Positions 12,479 through 23,157 of a DNA stretch of 64,000 nt are shown here, piece by piece. Where the stretch lies: NCBI GenBank assembly GCA_025506515.1, contig CM046453.1:1198001-1262000 (forward strand), written 5' to 3'. Numbering within the stretch: the first letter of the stretch is position 1; the number at the start of each line of letters is the position of its first letter. The DNA is from Flaveria trinervia. Its lineage: Eukaryota; Streptophyta; Magnoliopsida; Asterales; Asteraceae. The notes under the pieces were generated by a model. It made no database searches. It was not told where the DNA came from and saw only the letters and a program-made list of their open reading frames with translations. The translations under genes were made by a program, and so were the position numbers.

Positions 12479-13502
12479 ATGACTATGGTAGGCTACATTT
12501 TCAACCTACCTAGATCATGGAGGAGTAGTTGACTTGTTTTCATGGTTTGACTTTTGGTGGTTTGACTTGGATTTGTGCTTGACTATTTAGTAGTACTTAT
12601 GATATTGAATATATGAGGTATATGGTTTCTTCATTCTTGTTTGTATGTGATTATTAATTCATGATTTTTTTGGTGGATGTCTTCCATGTAATAGAATTCA
12701 TTAACTTTAGCTTTGTGGTAAATCGGTCGATAATCCGTAGAATTGAGATCATTAATCAAGTAGGTCTAGGAGACTAACTAATCTTAAAAGTTGTGAGGTG
12801 AGAGATTTTTGGCACGTCTAGGTTATTAGATAACTAAAATTAACCGTTTGTGAAGATGGTGCTTTAGGTAAAGTCTGATTTCCGAGCTTATCAACTCTAT
12901 AGCTAATTCATAGGTCGCCCTAGATTTCCGCACCATGAGGTAGAATTCAATTAGGGTACTAGATGTCAAATCCATAGGAGTTTGTGAAAAATCCTAAGAC
13001 CGGTAATTTTGTAGCTAGATTAGTACCATTGATTCTCGAGAAGGGCCGAGGGTCCATTAGGTTATTGGTTTAGTCAACATCTTTAGATCCCGGTTCACAA
13101 GTCAAGTCAACACCTTAGTCAACCATGTTAGATGTCTTCTATGAATCCCGGTCTTGGTAGTGTCTTCTCATCACTTGTTTATCATTCTCTTGTGTTTTCT
13201 AGTTCAGTTTATAGGTTTTGTTTGATAGTTTCTTAGATTTCCTAATTTTCAGTAAAACCCCTGATTTTATATAAAAATACAAAAACAAGTCTTTTTAGAG
13301 TCATTGGAGTCTTAAGTCAAAGTAAGGACACGATTGAAGAATTCCCTTGGGTTCGATATCCGGACTTACTTAGCTATTCTATTCACTTGCCGTATTGCCT
13401 TTAGATTAGTTGTTTTGAGTCTTTTATTTTTATTACTTGAGTCTAGTTTAGGTCAATTGTTTGCTAATTGTTTTTAGACTATTCTTAGGCACATAAAGTT
13501 TT

Positions 13503-13520
13503 TGGCACCGTTACCGGGGA
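13503..13520 (+). promoter_or_regulatory. Primer binding site, tRNA-Asp type
   Basis: TGGCACCGTTACCGGGGA differs at two positions from the TGGCGCCGTTGCCGGGGA primer binding site typical of Athila elements (complementary to the 3' end of tRNA-Asp). It sits about ten bases after the LTR end, preceded by a T-run, as usual in this clade. Confidence 0.9.
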
Positions 13521-13685
13521 ATTTTCTTGGAAATTGTGTCGAAAGCTTTGATTTAGGTTTCTTTTGAGTCTTGCTTGCTTTTGCTTGTTTGAGTTTTAGG
13601 AGTCTAGTTTTTCTTGGTTTCTATTTTTAGTAGTTTTTCTTATTTGAGTCTTTTCTTACCTTTTTGTTTACTTGTGTTTCATTGA

Positions 13686-16681
13686 ATGCCCAAGACGAGA
13701 TCGCAAAGTGCTTTAAAGAGGATTACATCTCCATTCAAGAATTCAAGATCTAAATCTAAGCTGTCTTGCCAGGTTGGTACTAGTTCTTCCTTAAATTACC
13801 TCCATCTGATTCATCCCTCCAATCTAAACCACCCACGGAAATTCCGTTACCATCCGATTCATCCAACCCATCAACCCCATCTGAATCACCAAATAACACA
13901 CCTCCACCTTCACCTAGGGTTGAACCCTATAATCCCATGGTCGATCGTAACCAAATGGTGCACCAACGTGCCACCGAGGGCTTTACCGGGATGAACTCTC
14001 CAATTAATGCCCCGGACATGCCCAATAACCACTCATGGCAAGTATCGTCATACATCATGACGACGATTGCCAATACTTTCCAATTTCACGGGAGAGACGA
14101 TGAGGATGCACCCGCTCACATTTCTAGACTTACTCGAATTTTGAAAACTTTCAAAGTCGAGGGTGCACCCGATGACGTGATCTTCATTCATTTATTTCCC
14201 TTCTCGCTTGCAGGACGAGCCTCCACATGGCTTGATTCGCAAGTGGTGGGGACATATCAGAGATGGGACTCTCTTCGCAATGCCTTTTTAAAGAAATACT
14301 TTTCACCCGTGAAAGCATCTCGTCTTCGTGACCAGATCCATTCCTTCCATATGGAATCAGATGAGCCATATTATCAGGTTTAGGAGAGATTCCAGAATCT
14401 CCTAGCACGCTGCTTTCAGCATGGTCTCTCGGATTGGGCACTTGTAGAGAAATTCTACAGTGGTCTCACATACAAGATGAAGGCTCGTTTCGATACCTCG
14501 GCAGGTGGTCACATGATGAGCAAAATGAACGTAGCCGAGTGCAATGACATGTTTGAGAGTTTTGCTCAGGCTGAATACGAGCAAAGGTCCACTTTGAGGA
14601 ATTCAAATCCTCAAACCAATTCCACCTCTTCTAAAAGTGTGAGTCAGATTACCTTTGACCCTAGTGTGGCCTTACCTCTCGAAAACTTGACCAAAGAGCT
14701 TCAGGAAATCAAAACTAAGGTTAATAGGTGTGAGTTTTATAGGGGTGATCATGAAACATTAGAGTGTCCTAAGTTAACCAAAGAGCAAATTGACTTCATT
14801 AGTGGGCAGTTTAGAGGGTCTAACGGGTTTAATAATAATAATAATAATTCAGGTTTTAGACAATCTAATTGGCGCCCTAATAGTCCTCGTTTTCCGGTCA
14901 CTCAGAATAATTTTAACCCCCGTGGTCAAAACAGTGTGAATGAGGGTAGTGGTGGTCAAGGTTCGAGTGACAATGGTAGTTTGGGTAGGATTAAGGATTT
15001 GTTGGGTAAGTTAGTTCTTAAGGATCAAGAGACCTAGAAAAAGTTAGTTGAACATGACACGTTAATTAAAAACCAGCATTTGGCTTTCTTAGACCTTCAA
15101 AGAACGGTTGGAGATTTGGTAAAACGGTTTGATGAGAGGTTGCCCGGTCAGTTTCCAGGTAACACTCAAACAAACTCGAATGCTCAAGTCAATTCCATCT
15201 CCACCCGTAGTGGTAGATCCTTAGTTGACCCAGTGCCTAAAGAGAGTGTAGGGATGGGTAGGAAGGATGAAGAAGTTGTAGTAGAGAAAGAGAAGAATGT
15301 TGAGGTAGAAAGTGCAATTAGGAAAGAGCCGAGTCTAGTTAGGCTTTCTCCTTTGATTGATTGTGCACGTATTCCTTTTCCCGAGCGTGTTAAGAAACAG
15401 AAATTTTCTAAGGAATAAGGGCATTTCCTAGATATGCTCAAATCAATAAAGATCAATCTTCTGTTTATCGAGGCTCTTCAACATATGTATAAGTTTGTCA
15501 AGTTCATGAAAGATGCACTTAAGAAGAAAGACAAATTAGAGGAGCTCTCGAATGTCCCGCTATCTAGTGGTTGTGCTTCAGTGATGATAAACCACCTTCC
15601 CGAGTAATTGAGTGATACGGGAGTCTTCACGATCCCGTGTGAGTTTGGTTCTAGTCTTACTGTCCGAGCCTTAGCTGATTTAGGTGCAAGTATTAACCTA
15701 ATGCCTTTTTCCATTTATGAGAAGTTAGGATTAGGTGATCTCAAGCCCACTAGAATTTCATTGTCTCTAGCTAATCATTCGGTTAAGTTACCTAGGGGTG
15801 TGATTGAGAACTTGCTAGTTAGGATAGACAAATTCGTGTTCCCGGTAGACTTTGTCGTGTTAGATATGGAGGCCGATGCTAATGTCCCGATTATTTTAGG
15901 TCGTCCATTCCTTGCTACTGCCCAAGCCAATATAGATATTGCAAATGGTAAGCTTAGCTTGGGTGGGTGATGAAAAAGTAGAGTTTAGGGTGTTTAAGCC
16001 TTCTAGGTCCCCTGGTTGTCAAGAGGCATCTGTGTGCTTCATAATGACCTTTCTAGCCCACGTGGACACTTGTGTGAGTGATTGGTGGAATGGTGAGACT
16101 GAGGGAGGTGATTGTGAGCTTATTACCCTGGTGGATGTTCATATAGTTGAGGTAGATGAGCCCTTAGGAGCCTTGATTGTTGAGAGTGTTGATGAGAGTG
16201 ATGAGGTAGTGAAGGATGTGTTAGTTGACTCTAGAGAGGTGAGGGGTTTAGGTAGTGTTCGTCCCTTTGATTTGCTTGACCCCGATGAAGCCATAGAGTT
16301 AGAAAGGCTCAATGTGGGGATGGTTGTCCCACATTCCCCTGGTTTAGATGATTGTCCACCAATTAACAAGCCACCCGATAAACGTTCTAATATAAGTGGC
16401 TTGTTGTTGGTGATGATGTTATTAGGGAGGTTCATGAGCCTTTGGAGATGAGTGTTAGTGAGAGGAAACCCAGTGAGATTGTTAATGAAAGCTTGATTAG
16501 GAGTTATGTTAGTTTGAAGTTTCGTCCGGGTAGATTCAAGCATGAGTTTGTGATTCTTAGTTTTCAGCGTCATTGTTGCATTCTCTATAGTAAAATGGAT
16601 GACTCCTACTTGTTTGTTTCTGGTTTGACACATGTATATCATAAGAGTCATGAGTTTCAAGTTCGGGAGAAGCCTCCATGA
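13686..16681 (+). pseudogene. Athila-like gag-protease polyprotein, broken
   Basis: The frame opens MPKTRSQSALKR in one frame and shifts at about 13,900 into the main frame. That frame carries the Gag core (LFPFSLAGRASTWLDS, YKMKARFDTSAGG), then a zinc-knuckle remnant, then a retropepsin. The zinc knuckle reads CEFYRGDHETLEC, so the expected second cysteine is tyrosine. The protease has ADLGASINLMPFSIYEKLGL and VPIILGRPFLATA, with D-L-G in place of the usual D-T/S-G, as is common in Athila relatives. In-frame stops lie at 14381 (in place of the Trp expected in a WERF-like motif), 15035, 15416 and 15605. A frameshift near 15,960 moves the frame to an acidic linker (to 16451). A short final ORF ends at 16681. 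Nothing resembling reverse transcriptase follows. It is inactive. Confidence 0.85.
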
Positions 16682-17681
16682 TCATTTTAGTGAGGGGTGA
16701 GTCAGGCTGAGGACTCGTTAAAACCACGCGCTTCCGGGTGGCAACCCGTGGTTTGTTTCGTTTATTTTTGTCTTTGTTTTACATTTTGTGTGTTTTGTGT
16801 GCTTTGTTTTATGTGTTTTGCAGGAATTTGGTGTTCGGAAGTGGTTCGGTTGATGAAGTGATGAAAAAGATGAGTTAGGAAGACTTAGAAAATTTTCAAA
16901 ATTTTTCTAAGTGTTGGAGCATGAAATTTTCGAAGACTCTCTGGAAATTTAGTCCTTTCGCGACCCACGAAGGACCATTTGAAAACACAGCTCGCGTATC
17001 GCCAACAATAAAAAAAATTGTTTGTTGAAATAAGCACAGCGCGACTCGCGATGGGCAAGCCTGCCCACGCGCCCCATATCGCGAATGGCTCCAATCCCAG
17101 GTTTGAATTTTTGTCACTTTTAGTCCCTCTGGTTTTGTCTTTTGCACTTTGTGCTGCTTTTTGGAGGACGTTTTGGCCGCTTTGCTTCTGTGTACTATCT
17201 TTCTTACTCTCTCGTGTTTTGTTTTTCTTTTGTGTGTGTTTATTTTTAGTCTTAGTCTGTCTTTGCATTGAGGACAATGCAATCCTCAGTGTGGGGATGG
17301 AACCATAGGTTTTATTAGTTTTGTTTTGTTTTTCTTTCATAAATATATAAAATCCATTAAAAAAATTTTAAAAACTTTTAAAACCCATTTCATGTCCGTA
17401 CTCAATCTCCATTCGGATATGTTTTGGAACCAAAAACATTTAAAAAATTCAAAAATTTCAAAAATAGTTTCACAAGTCCCTTAAATTTTGTCACTTGTAT
17501 GGTTTGGCTTGATAGTTAGTAAGTTAGTGATTTAAGTAAGTTTAATAGAAGCCACGAGTCTTATAGATGAGTAGTTTTGATTTGGAAGAAAAGTCTTCCT
17601 GATGAGTCGTTTTTAAAACTGGATTTTTCTTAAGTGTGTGAAGTGAGCTTAGGTTTTGTTGTGTTTAGCTTGTGTCGGTAA
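16682..17681 (+). other. Athila-like 3' internal non-coding region
   Basis: It contains ACCACGCGCTTCCGGGTGGC followed by AACCCGTGG, a block that in Athila elements lies at the end of pol. GC-rich 'cgcgactcgcg' motifs and TTGAGGACAATGCAATCC with GTGTGGGGATGG (about 17266-17296) follow. The last 390 bases are AT-rich with no features. Small open frames on both strands (for example 16885-17340 minus and 17018-17308 plus) have low-complexity translations and are not genes. Confidence 0.7.
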
Positions 17682-18531
17682 CCAAAACTAATATGCACTC
17701 AATAATCAGCAACGCTGAGTGAGCTCTAGTTTTATAAAAATCTTTTGACAAACCGCTTTGAAAACTGTTTTGTTACTCTGTTTTAACATAAAAGTTGACT
17801 AGTACTCAGGTATAATCTCGAACTAATCCCCAGGATTCAGCAACACCTACTAAACCCCAGTACTAAACACAAGGATACAGCTAACGGGAACTCCAATAAC
17901 TAACTGAAACTAACTCCAGGACATCGTATGTAAACGGGTCAGGCTAATCTAACTTTAACACTGACATTTAAACTAAGATTAACTCCAGATCATCTGTAAA
18001 GATTACGGGATACTAACTCCAGATCATCCGTAAAGAATACGGGATACTAACTCCAGATCATCCGTAATGAATACGGGATACTAACTCCAGATCATCCGTA
18101 ATGAATACGGGATACTAACTCCAGATCATTCGTAATGAATACGGGATACTAACTCCAGATCATCTGTAATGAATACAGGATACTAACTCCAGATCATCCG
18201 TAATGAATACGAGATACTAACTCCAGATCATCTGTAATGAATACGGGTACTAACTCCAGATCATCCGTAATGAATACGAGATACTTATCCAGATCATCCG
18301 TAGTGAATACGAGATACTAACTCCAGATCATCCGTAATGAATACGGGATACTAACACCAGATCATCCGTAATGAATACGGGATACTAACTCCAGATCATC
18401 CGTAATGAATACGGGGTTCTAACTCCAAATCATTCGTAATAAATACGGGATAAACGAACTTACAACTAAGACTAATACTAACCATACTAAAGAACTTCAC
18501 ATACAAATATATAGAATATTCACAAGCCACA
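17682..18531 (-). repeat. Second copy of the minus-strand LTR fragment with minisatellite
   Basis: It matches 7987-8842, beginning at CCAAAACTAATATGCAC and running to CACAAGCCACA. Compared with the first copy it lacks the 7736-7986 portion and joins directly to Athila internal sequence. Small differences are scattered throughout. Confidence 0.7.
17991..18452. repeat. Minisatellite 2: 34-bp unit, 14 copies
   Basis: Same unit as at 8292-8763, again 14 copies. The short TATCCAGATC unit variant occurs once here (about 18,276) and twice in the first array, so the arrays diverged by small internal changes while keeping the same copy number. Confidence 0.95.
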
Positions 18532-19513
18532 TGATGTAATGAGAATTGCATATGATTTCCTTGCCTTATTTGTATAGTTTGTATAATCTTTTATTTCATT
18601 TTGTTCCTTTTATGCTTCTTTTGTCTACTTTCGTGGTTCAGGGTTGAATTCATAAAAAAGCCAAAAATCAGATAAATACGAAGCCCAAATAAGATAAGTG
18701 TGAAAGGTGGAGTTTGAAAAGGAGAAGAATTATTCAAATAAATAAAATAATCAATAAACTTCGGTCCACCAACACGCGGCGACCCACGAGGGAGGAAGCC
18801 CAAACCTAACGCGGGCCGCGAATGAATCCCATTGGTCCGTTGGTTGGCTGAAGCGCCGCGACCCACGGTGTGCATTGACCCCAAGCCCTTCGCGTATCGC
18901 GAAGGGGCATAAATTCCAGATCGCACGTCCGGTTTACTTGTGGTGCATGGATGCTTATTTAAAGACTTGATTTAGTTGCTAGTCATACATTCTATCATTG
19001 ACAATAATTCTAAGTACGAATTTGTGAGCTTCAAGAGGTGGCTTTAGCAAGGATTGAAGGGAAGATTGAAGATTGGAGGCTTTGATTGAAGGTGCAAAGG
19101 TCAAGACAATGCTTACGACAAATCTAACCTATGTGTTCTTCCATTATGACTTTCATTCTTTCTTTGAACTCTTGACCTCCATGACTATGGTAGGCTAGGT
19201 TTTCAACCTACCTAGATCATGGAGGAGTAGTTGACTTGTTTTCATGGTTTGACTTTTAGTGGTTTGACTTGGATTTGTGCTTGACTATTTAGTAGTACTT
19301 ATGATATTGAATATATGATGTATATGGTTTCTTAATTCTTGTTATGTGATTATTAATTCATGAATTTCTTGGTGGATGTCTTCCATATAATAGAATTCAT
19401 TAGCTTTAAATCGGCCGAAAATCCGTAGAATTGAGATAATTAATCAAGTAGGTCTAGGAGACTAACTAATCTTAAAAGCTGTGAGGTGATAGATTATTGG
19501 TATGTCTAGGTCA
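18532..19513 (+). repeat. Athila-like 3' LTR, truncated
   Basis: It starts TGATGTAATGAGAATTGC and follows the 5' LTR closely. It lacks the solo LTR, so it preserves the pre-insertion site. A perfect inverted repeat, CCCTTCGCG-TAT-CGCGAAGGG, lies at 18886-18906; the 5' LTR copy has one C-to-T change in it. Similarity to the 5' LTR ends at about 19,513, where AT-rich sequence begins, so about 0.7 kb of the LTR is missing. Confidence 0.75.
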
Positions 19514-21770
19514 TTTTTTAAAATAATTATAAAAAATATGAAATTTTCTAAAAATAGTTTTATTAAAACAACCAGAATAATTAGAAACTTGAGTTTTTAA
19601 TAAACAAGACTTTTATAAATAATAAATTTTATAAGAAAATCTTAAAACAATTTTTTAAAAAATAAAACTATTTAGATAAGAGATTTCAAAATAATATAAT
19701 TTTTTTTATCTCTTGAACAAGTACGTATATATAATTTTATACATATACTATATTAAAATATCGTATTATAACTTTTCGTGTTTATTAGTAACTATAATCC
19801 ATTTAATAAATAAGTCTATACTATCAATAATCTATATCTCTATATATCTATCTACCTATAACATATCTATTGTTTATTTACTTGAAATAGCTTATCATAT
19901 GTAATTATAATCATATTTTATCTTCAAATACGATTTTATAATTCATAAATTTTTATTACTAAATATTTTTTATTTTATTTATCCAGCTCATGTAATACAC
20001 GAGATACTAACCTAGTAATAAACTAAATGCACCACCAGGTGCTAGACGGAGTTAATGGGGTTTCAAAAGTGGCATCCATTTTAAACCGAAGTTAAAATGT
20101 GGAACAACCCTTCAATGGGTTTTGATTGGGGGTTTATATGGTTTTTTATAAAATGATATTCACTTTAAATGATCATTCTATTAAAATGTATAAAAATATT
20201 AATGTTTCTACTTTAATAAAAAGGTAATTATAAGGGCGAGGGCTGCCCACACCAGAAGCGGCGTCGCGCGGCAACATAGTTGTCGGTCCCCCACGCCTCG
20301 TCGTTCGGCTGTTTCACGGCATTTACATTCAATGGTTTCTTCCCCATTTTGAAGCTACGTTTCTTCCCCCACGCCGGAATCTCTTACGGTGTAAGCACCT
20401 CCTCACATGGCATGGTGTGGTGTTGGTATGACGTGGCAGATTGTGATTGGTGGGTATGTGATGTGGTGTGGTGTGTATGGTGTGAGTGCCCTCGCCACCC
20501 TACGTGACACATGGCACCATCACATTCATTCTCACAATTTTTTGTTCTTTTTCCTATTAAATAATCACATTAATTACTAATATAATTGTTTAAGATTTTT
20601 AGATTGAAATAGTTTTTTAAAACATTAAGAAATAGATCCTTTTATTAATTCTATTTCTAAAGTTTTATAGAAAAAAAAATTAAAACATCAAACTTTTTTT
20701 AAAATACATAATATTTTAAAGATGAAGTTTTTAAAAAGTAAACCTTTTATAAATAAAAAGTGGTTAAAATCGAGAGTTATAATAAAAGAGTTTCAAAAAT
20801 GTTATTTTTTAAAAAATGTTGTTTTGAAAACAAAATTTCCTTTATAATAAGGAGTATTTTAATCATGTTATATCTTAAAATATTATTTTATAATTATTAA
20901 TTTTTATTCTATTTAATATTTTAATCAGTCCGTTTAATACACGAATTTACTAAAGCTAAATTTATTATTGATGTATAAATATTTATGTGATGTATCTTTG
21001 TATGCTTTTTCCATATTATATGCTAGCTTAGCTTTACTGTATGTTAATATTTTGTTTGCTCTCTTATAGTATGTTAGCTTAATACATGTTACATTGACGT
21101 TTGTCACCTCATTATAATTATCTTATTGGTTGTTTTGCTCATGTATGTCACTAATGGTATGCTGCCTTAGTAAGTGATATATATTTCACTAATATGGTCC
21201 AATGAACGGGGGCAACCTCTATTTTGTTTAGGAAAATAGATAGAACTTATCAATGCCTAGTAACTAGTCCAATCAAACCCTACAAACACTCAACGATTCT
21301 ACGCAAGATCTATCAAGTCTTGTTATTTGTATCAAAGTTTGTGATGTATAAAATGTAACCATTAGTAAAATATAACAAAAAAGACGAAATTTATCTGGGG
21401 CTTGTTTAACAAACTTGTGTTGAGTTATTAAGATGTATGACATAATAAAGATAGACTTTTAACCACTCGACATGTTTTATAATTATTTATTAAAAACACA
21501 TATGAATCATTAAGACATACTTTTGTAACAAACAAATCATACATCCCATTAATTCGGGAGGTGTTTGGGATTGTTTATTTTATAAAAAAATTAATTTTGA
21601 AAAATAACTCTTCAAAAGTAACTCTATTTAACTTTTCAAAGTCTACTTTTTAATCGTTTAAAATCAACTTAGTAACTTATTCTTTAATGTTACCTATAAT
21701 TAACTTTTTAAAATTAATAATTTAAAAGTTGATTAAAAAATTAATTTGCCTTTTTCTTTTTTTTTTTGTG
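19514..21770. other. AT-rich intergenic region
   Basis: There is no gene. Two AT-rich stretches (about 19,514-20,010 and 20,530-20,960) end in similar text (TTTAATACACGA and TGTAATACACGA, preceded by TTTATT-rich sequence), so they may be related repeats. A GC-rich MITE candidate lies between them. A region at about 21,550-21,740 of alternating TTAACTTTT/AAAATTAAT motifs resembles 34,780-34,870. Confidence 0.5.
20234..20496. mobile_element. MITE candidate with GGCGAGGGC terminal repeats
   Basis: The left end GGCGAGGGCTGCCCACACC and the reverse complement of the right end GGCGAGGGCACTCACACC match over most of 18-19 bases. The 263-bp core is GC-rich in an AT-rich setting and has ACGTGGCA-like motifs. 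No target duplication was found, so the family is not assigned. Confidence 0.4.
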
Positions 21771-21905
21771 ATAAAAGGAATAATATCACTTTGTAAATCA
21801 CCCCTACAACTCTCAAAACATCGCGCACAAGTCCAAAGCTTCTCTCTCGGAGACTTTTACAGGTTGATCGGCGAGAGAAGCAAATCGAATAACTTCTGAT
21901 TTGAG

Positions 21906-23152
21906 GTAAACACCGTTTCATCTGCTCGTCGTCTGATTATTCTCACTTCATTTTTCGCCTTTTTTATGATTTTGTTGCGTTTTGCTTAGAAGTCGGATCT
22001 CATGCGAAGCCGCATCGTATAATCATTTTATTCGTTTTTATGATTGTTTGTTGTATGAATGCAGTTCATGTGTGAATCCGTGTTTCCTGAAACGACTTGA
22101 TTAGAAGTCAGATCTAATGCGAAGCCGCATCGTATTATCATTTTATTCGTTTTTACGATTGTTTGTTGTATGAATGTAGTTCATGTGTGAATCCGTGTTT
22201 CCTGAAACGACTTGATTGGTGGCCACTGATAGCGGTTTGCGTTTTAGGGTTTTAATCATAGCTGATTTCACTGCGCGTTTTGAATTTGATTTGGGTCTGA
22301 GGTTTGATTGACGGGTTGCACGTGGTTTTGATGGAATTATTTTGATATGAATTTGAGTGTACATGAAGGTGTTTGTATATTAATTGACTGTACAATTTGT
22401 TAGGTATACTAATCTGCTAGGTCTGATGGGTTGTATCAGTTTTTGAAACCAAATTACTTGCTACAGTCCTCCAAATTTGCATTCATCAGACACAATTGAA
22501 ACTTTTGCTAAACTTAAGAATATAATTATGTATATGAGGCCAACTTGAGGAGCTCTCTACACTATAATTACTCTTAAGTCGATCTTTTAAGTGGTAGAGA
22601 AGTGGGGTGTATTGTGCAAGAAATAGAGATATATTGATATAGATTTATAGGGATGACTGAATGAGTGTTACGAATGGAGACATGATCTTTATTTGTAGTG
22701 ATTTTGCAACACTAGTACTGCAAACACTGTTATGCTGTTATTTAAAATCTGAAAATGTAGCCTTTTGGTTTATCTGGTTGTAAAAAGGAACTATCTTGAC
22801 TTGAGGAATCATGTTTTTGCTAATAACTCGTTTACATCGGTACACTTACTCATAGGAAAGTGGAGTGAATGTTTCTTACCTTCGATATTTACTATAGTTC
22901 TATTCTACTAGAAAACTGTGATATTAGCATTTGGGGGTCGCTAGTTACAGCTTATGATGGTTTGGTTGTAGTAGTCTTAAACTTAATTCATGGTTTTCTT
23001 TAGCATTATTTTAGTTAACCTTCTGTTTTTTATCACTCAAGCATTAAACACTTGGACATTGAAGGGGTGAATGTTTTGTATTGCTTGTACAAGTATCTGT
23101 TAGTTGTTTCATGCTTGGTTGCTGAAATTACTGTAGTCTGTGTCAATTGCAG
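21906..23152 (+). other. Leader intron of the ATP synthase subunit g gene
   Basis: A donor (TTTGAG/GTAAAC) at 21905/21906 and an acceptor (CAATTGCAG/ATAGG) at 23152/23153 fit a 1.25-kb intron in the 5' UTR, ending five bases before the start codon. Long first introns in the leader are common in plant housekeeping genes and often raise expression. The transcription start is not placed; a C/T-rich stretch near 21,775-21,860 is a plausible region. Confidence 0.6.
21988..22217. repeat. Perfect-length tandem duplication, 2 x 115 bp
   Basis: The segment starting AGAAGTCGGATCTCATGCGA and ending CCTGAAACGACTTGATT occurs twice back to back (21988-22102 and 22103-22217) with only a few substitutions. 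It lies near the 5' end of the leader intron, where intron-mediated enhancement signals are usually found. Confidence 0.95.
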
Positions 23153-23157
23153 ATAGG

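Larger units (their letters stand above)
8843..13493 (+). repeat. Athila-like 5' LTR, split by a solo LTR
   Basis: It starts TGATGTAATGAGAATTGC and ends GGCACA, ten bases before the primer binding site. Without the inserted 2,975-bp LTR and its 5-bp duplication it is about 1.67 kb, within the usual Athila LTR range. The first part aligns with 18532-19513: over about 165 bases after 12,484 I count roughly five substitutions and one small gap by eye. It contains GC-rich 'gcgacccgcgagg' segments and an inverted repeat near 9206-9226. The exact left end is uncertain because sequence further left is also shared between the two copies. Confidence 0.7.
8843..19513 (+). mobile_element. Athila-like Gypsy retrotransposon, non-autonomous (gag-protease only), 3' truncated
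   Basis: The order is 5' LTR (8843-13493, interrupted by a solo LTR), a tRNA-Asp-type primer binding site (13503), a gag-protease reading frame (13686-16681), a non-coding 3' region with the typical 'ttgaggacaatgc...gtgtgggg' block near 17266-17294, and a partial 3' LTR (18532-19513). The Gag and protease sequences match the plant Athila clade. Reverse transcriptase, RNase H and integrase are absent, and the gap is seamless in the sense that coding-like sequence runs from protease into the 3' region. The element therefore could only have moved with enzymes from elsewhere. The 3' LTR stops short at about 19,513, where the two LTR copies diverge. Confidence 0.8.

Noticed and set aside
16139..17340. 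Several minus-strand ORFs of 128-173 codons
   Set aside because: Antisense shadows of the Athila linker and 3' region, with Thr/Ser- or Lys-rich low-complexity translations.
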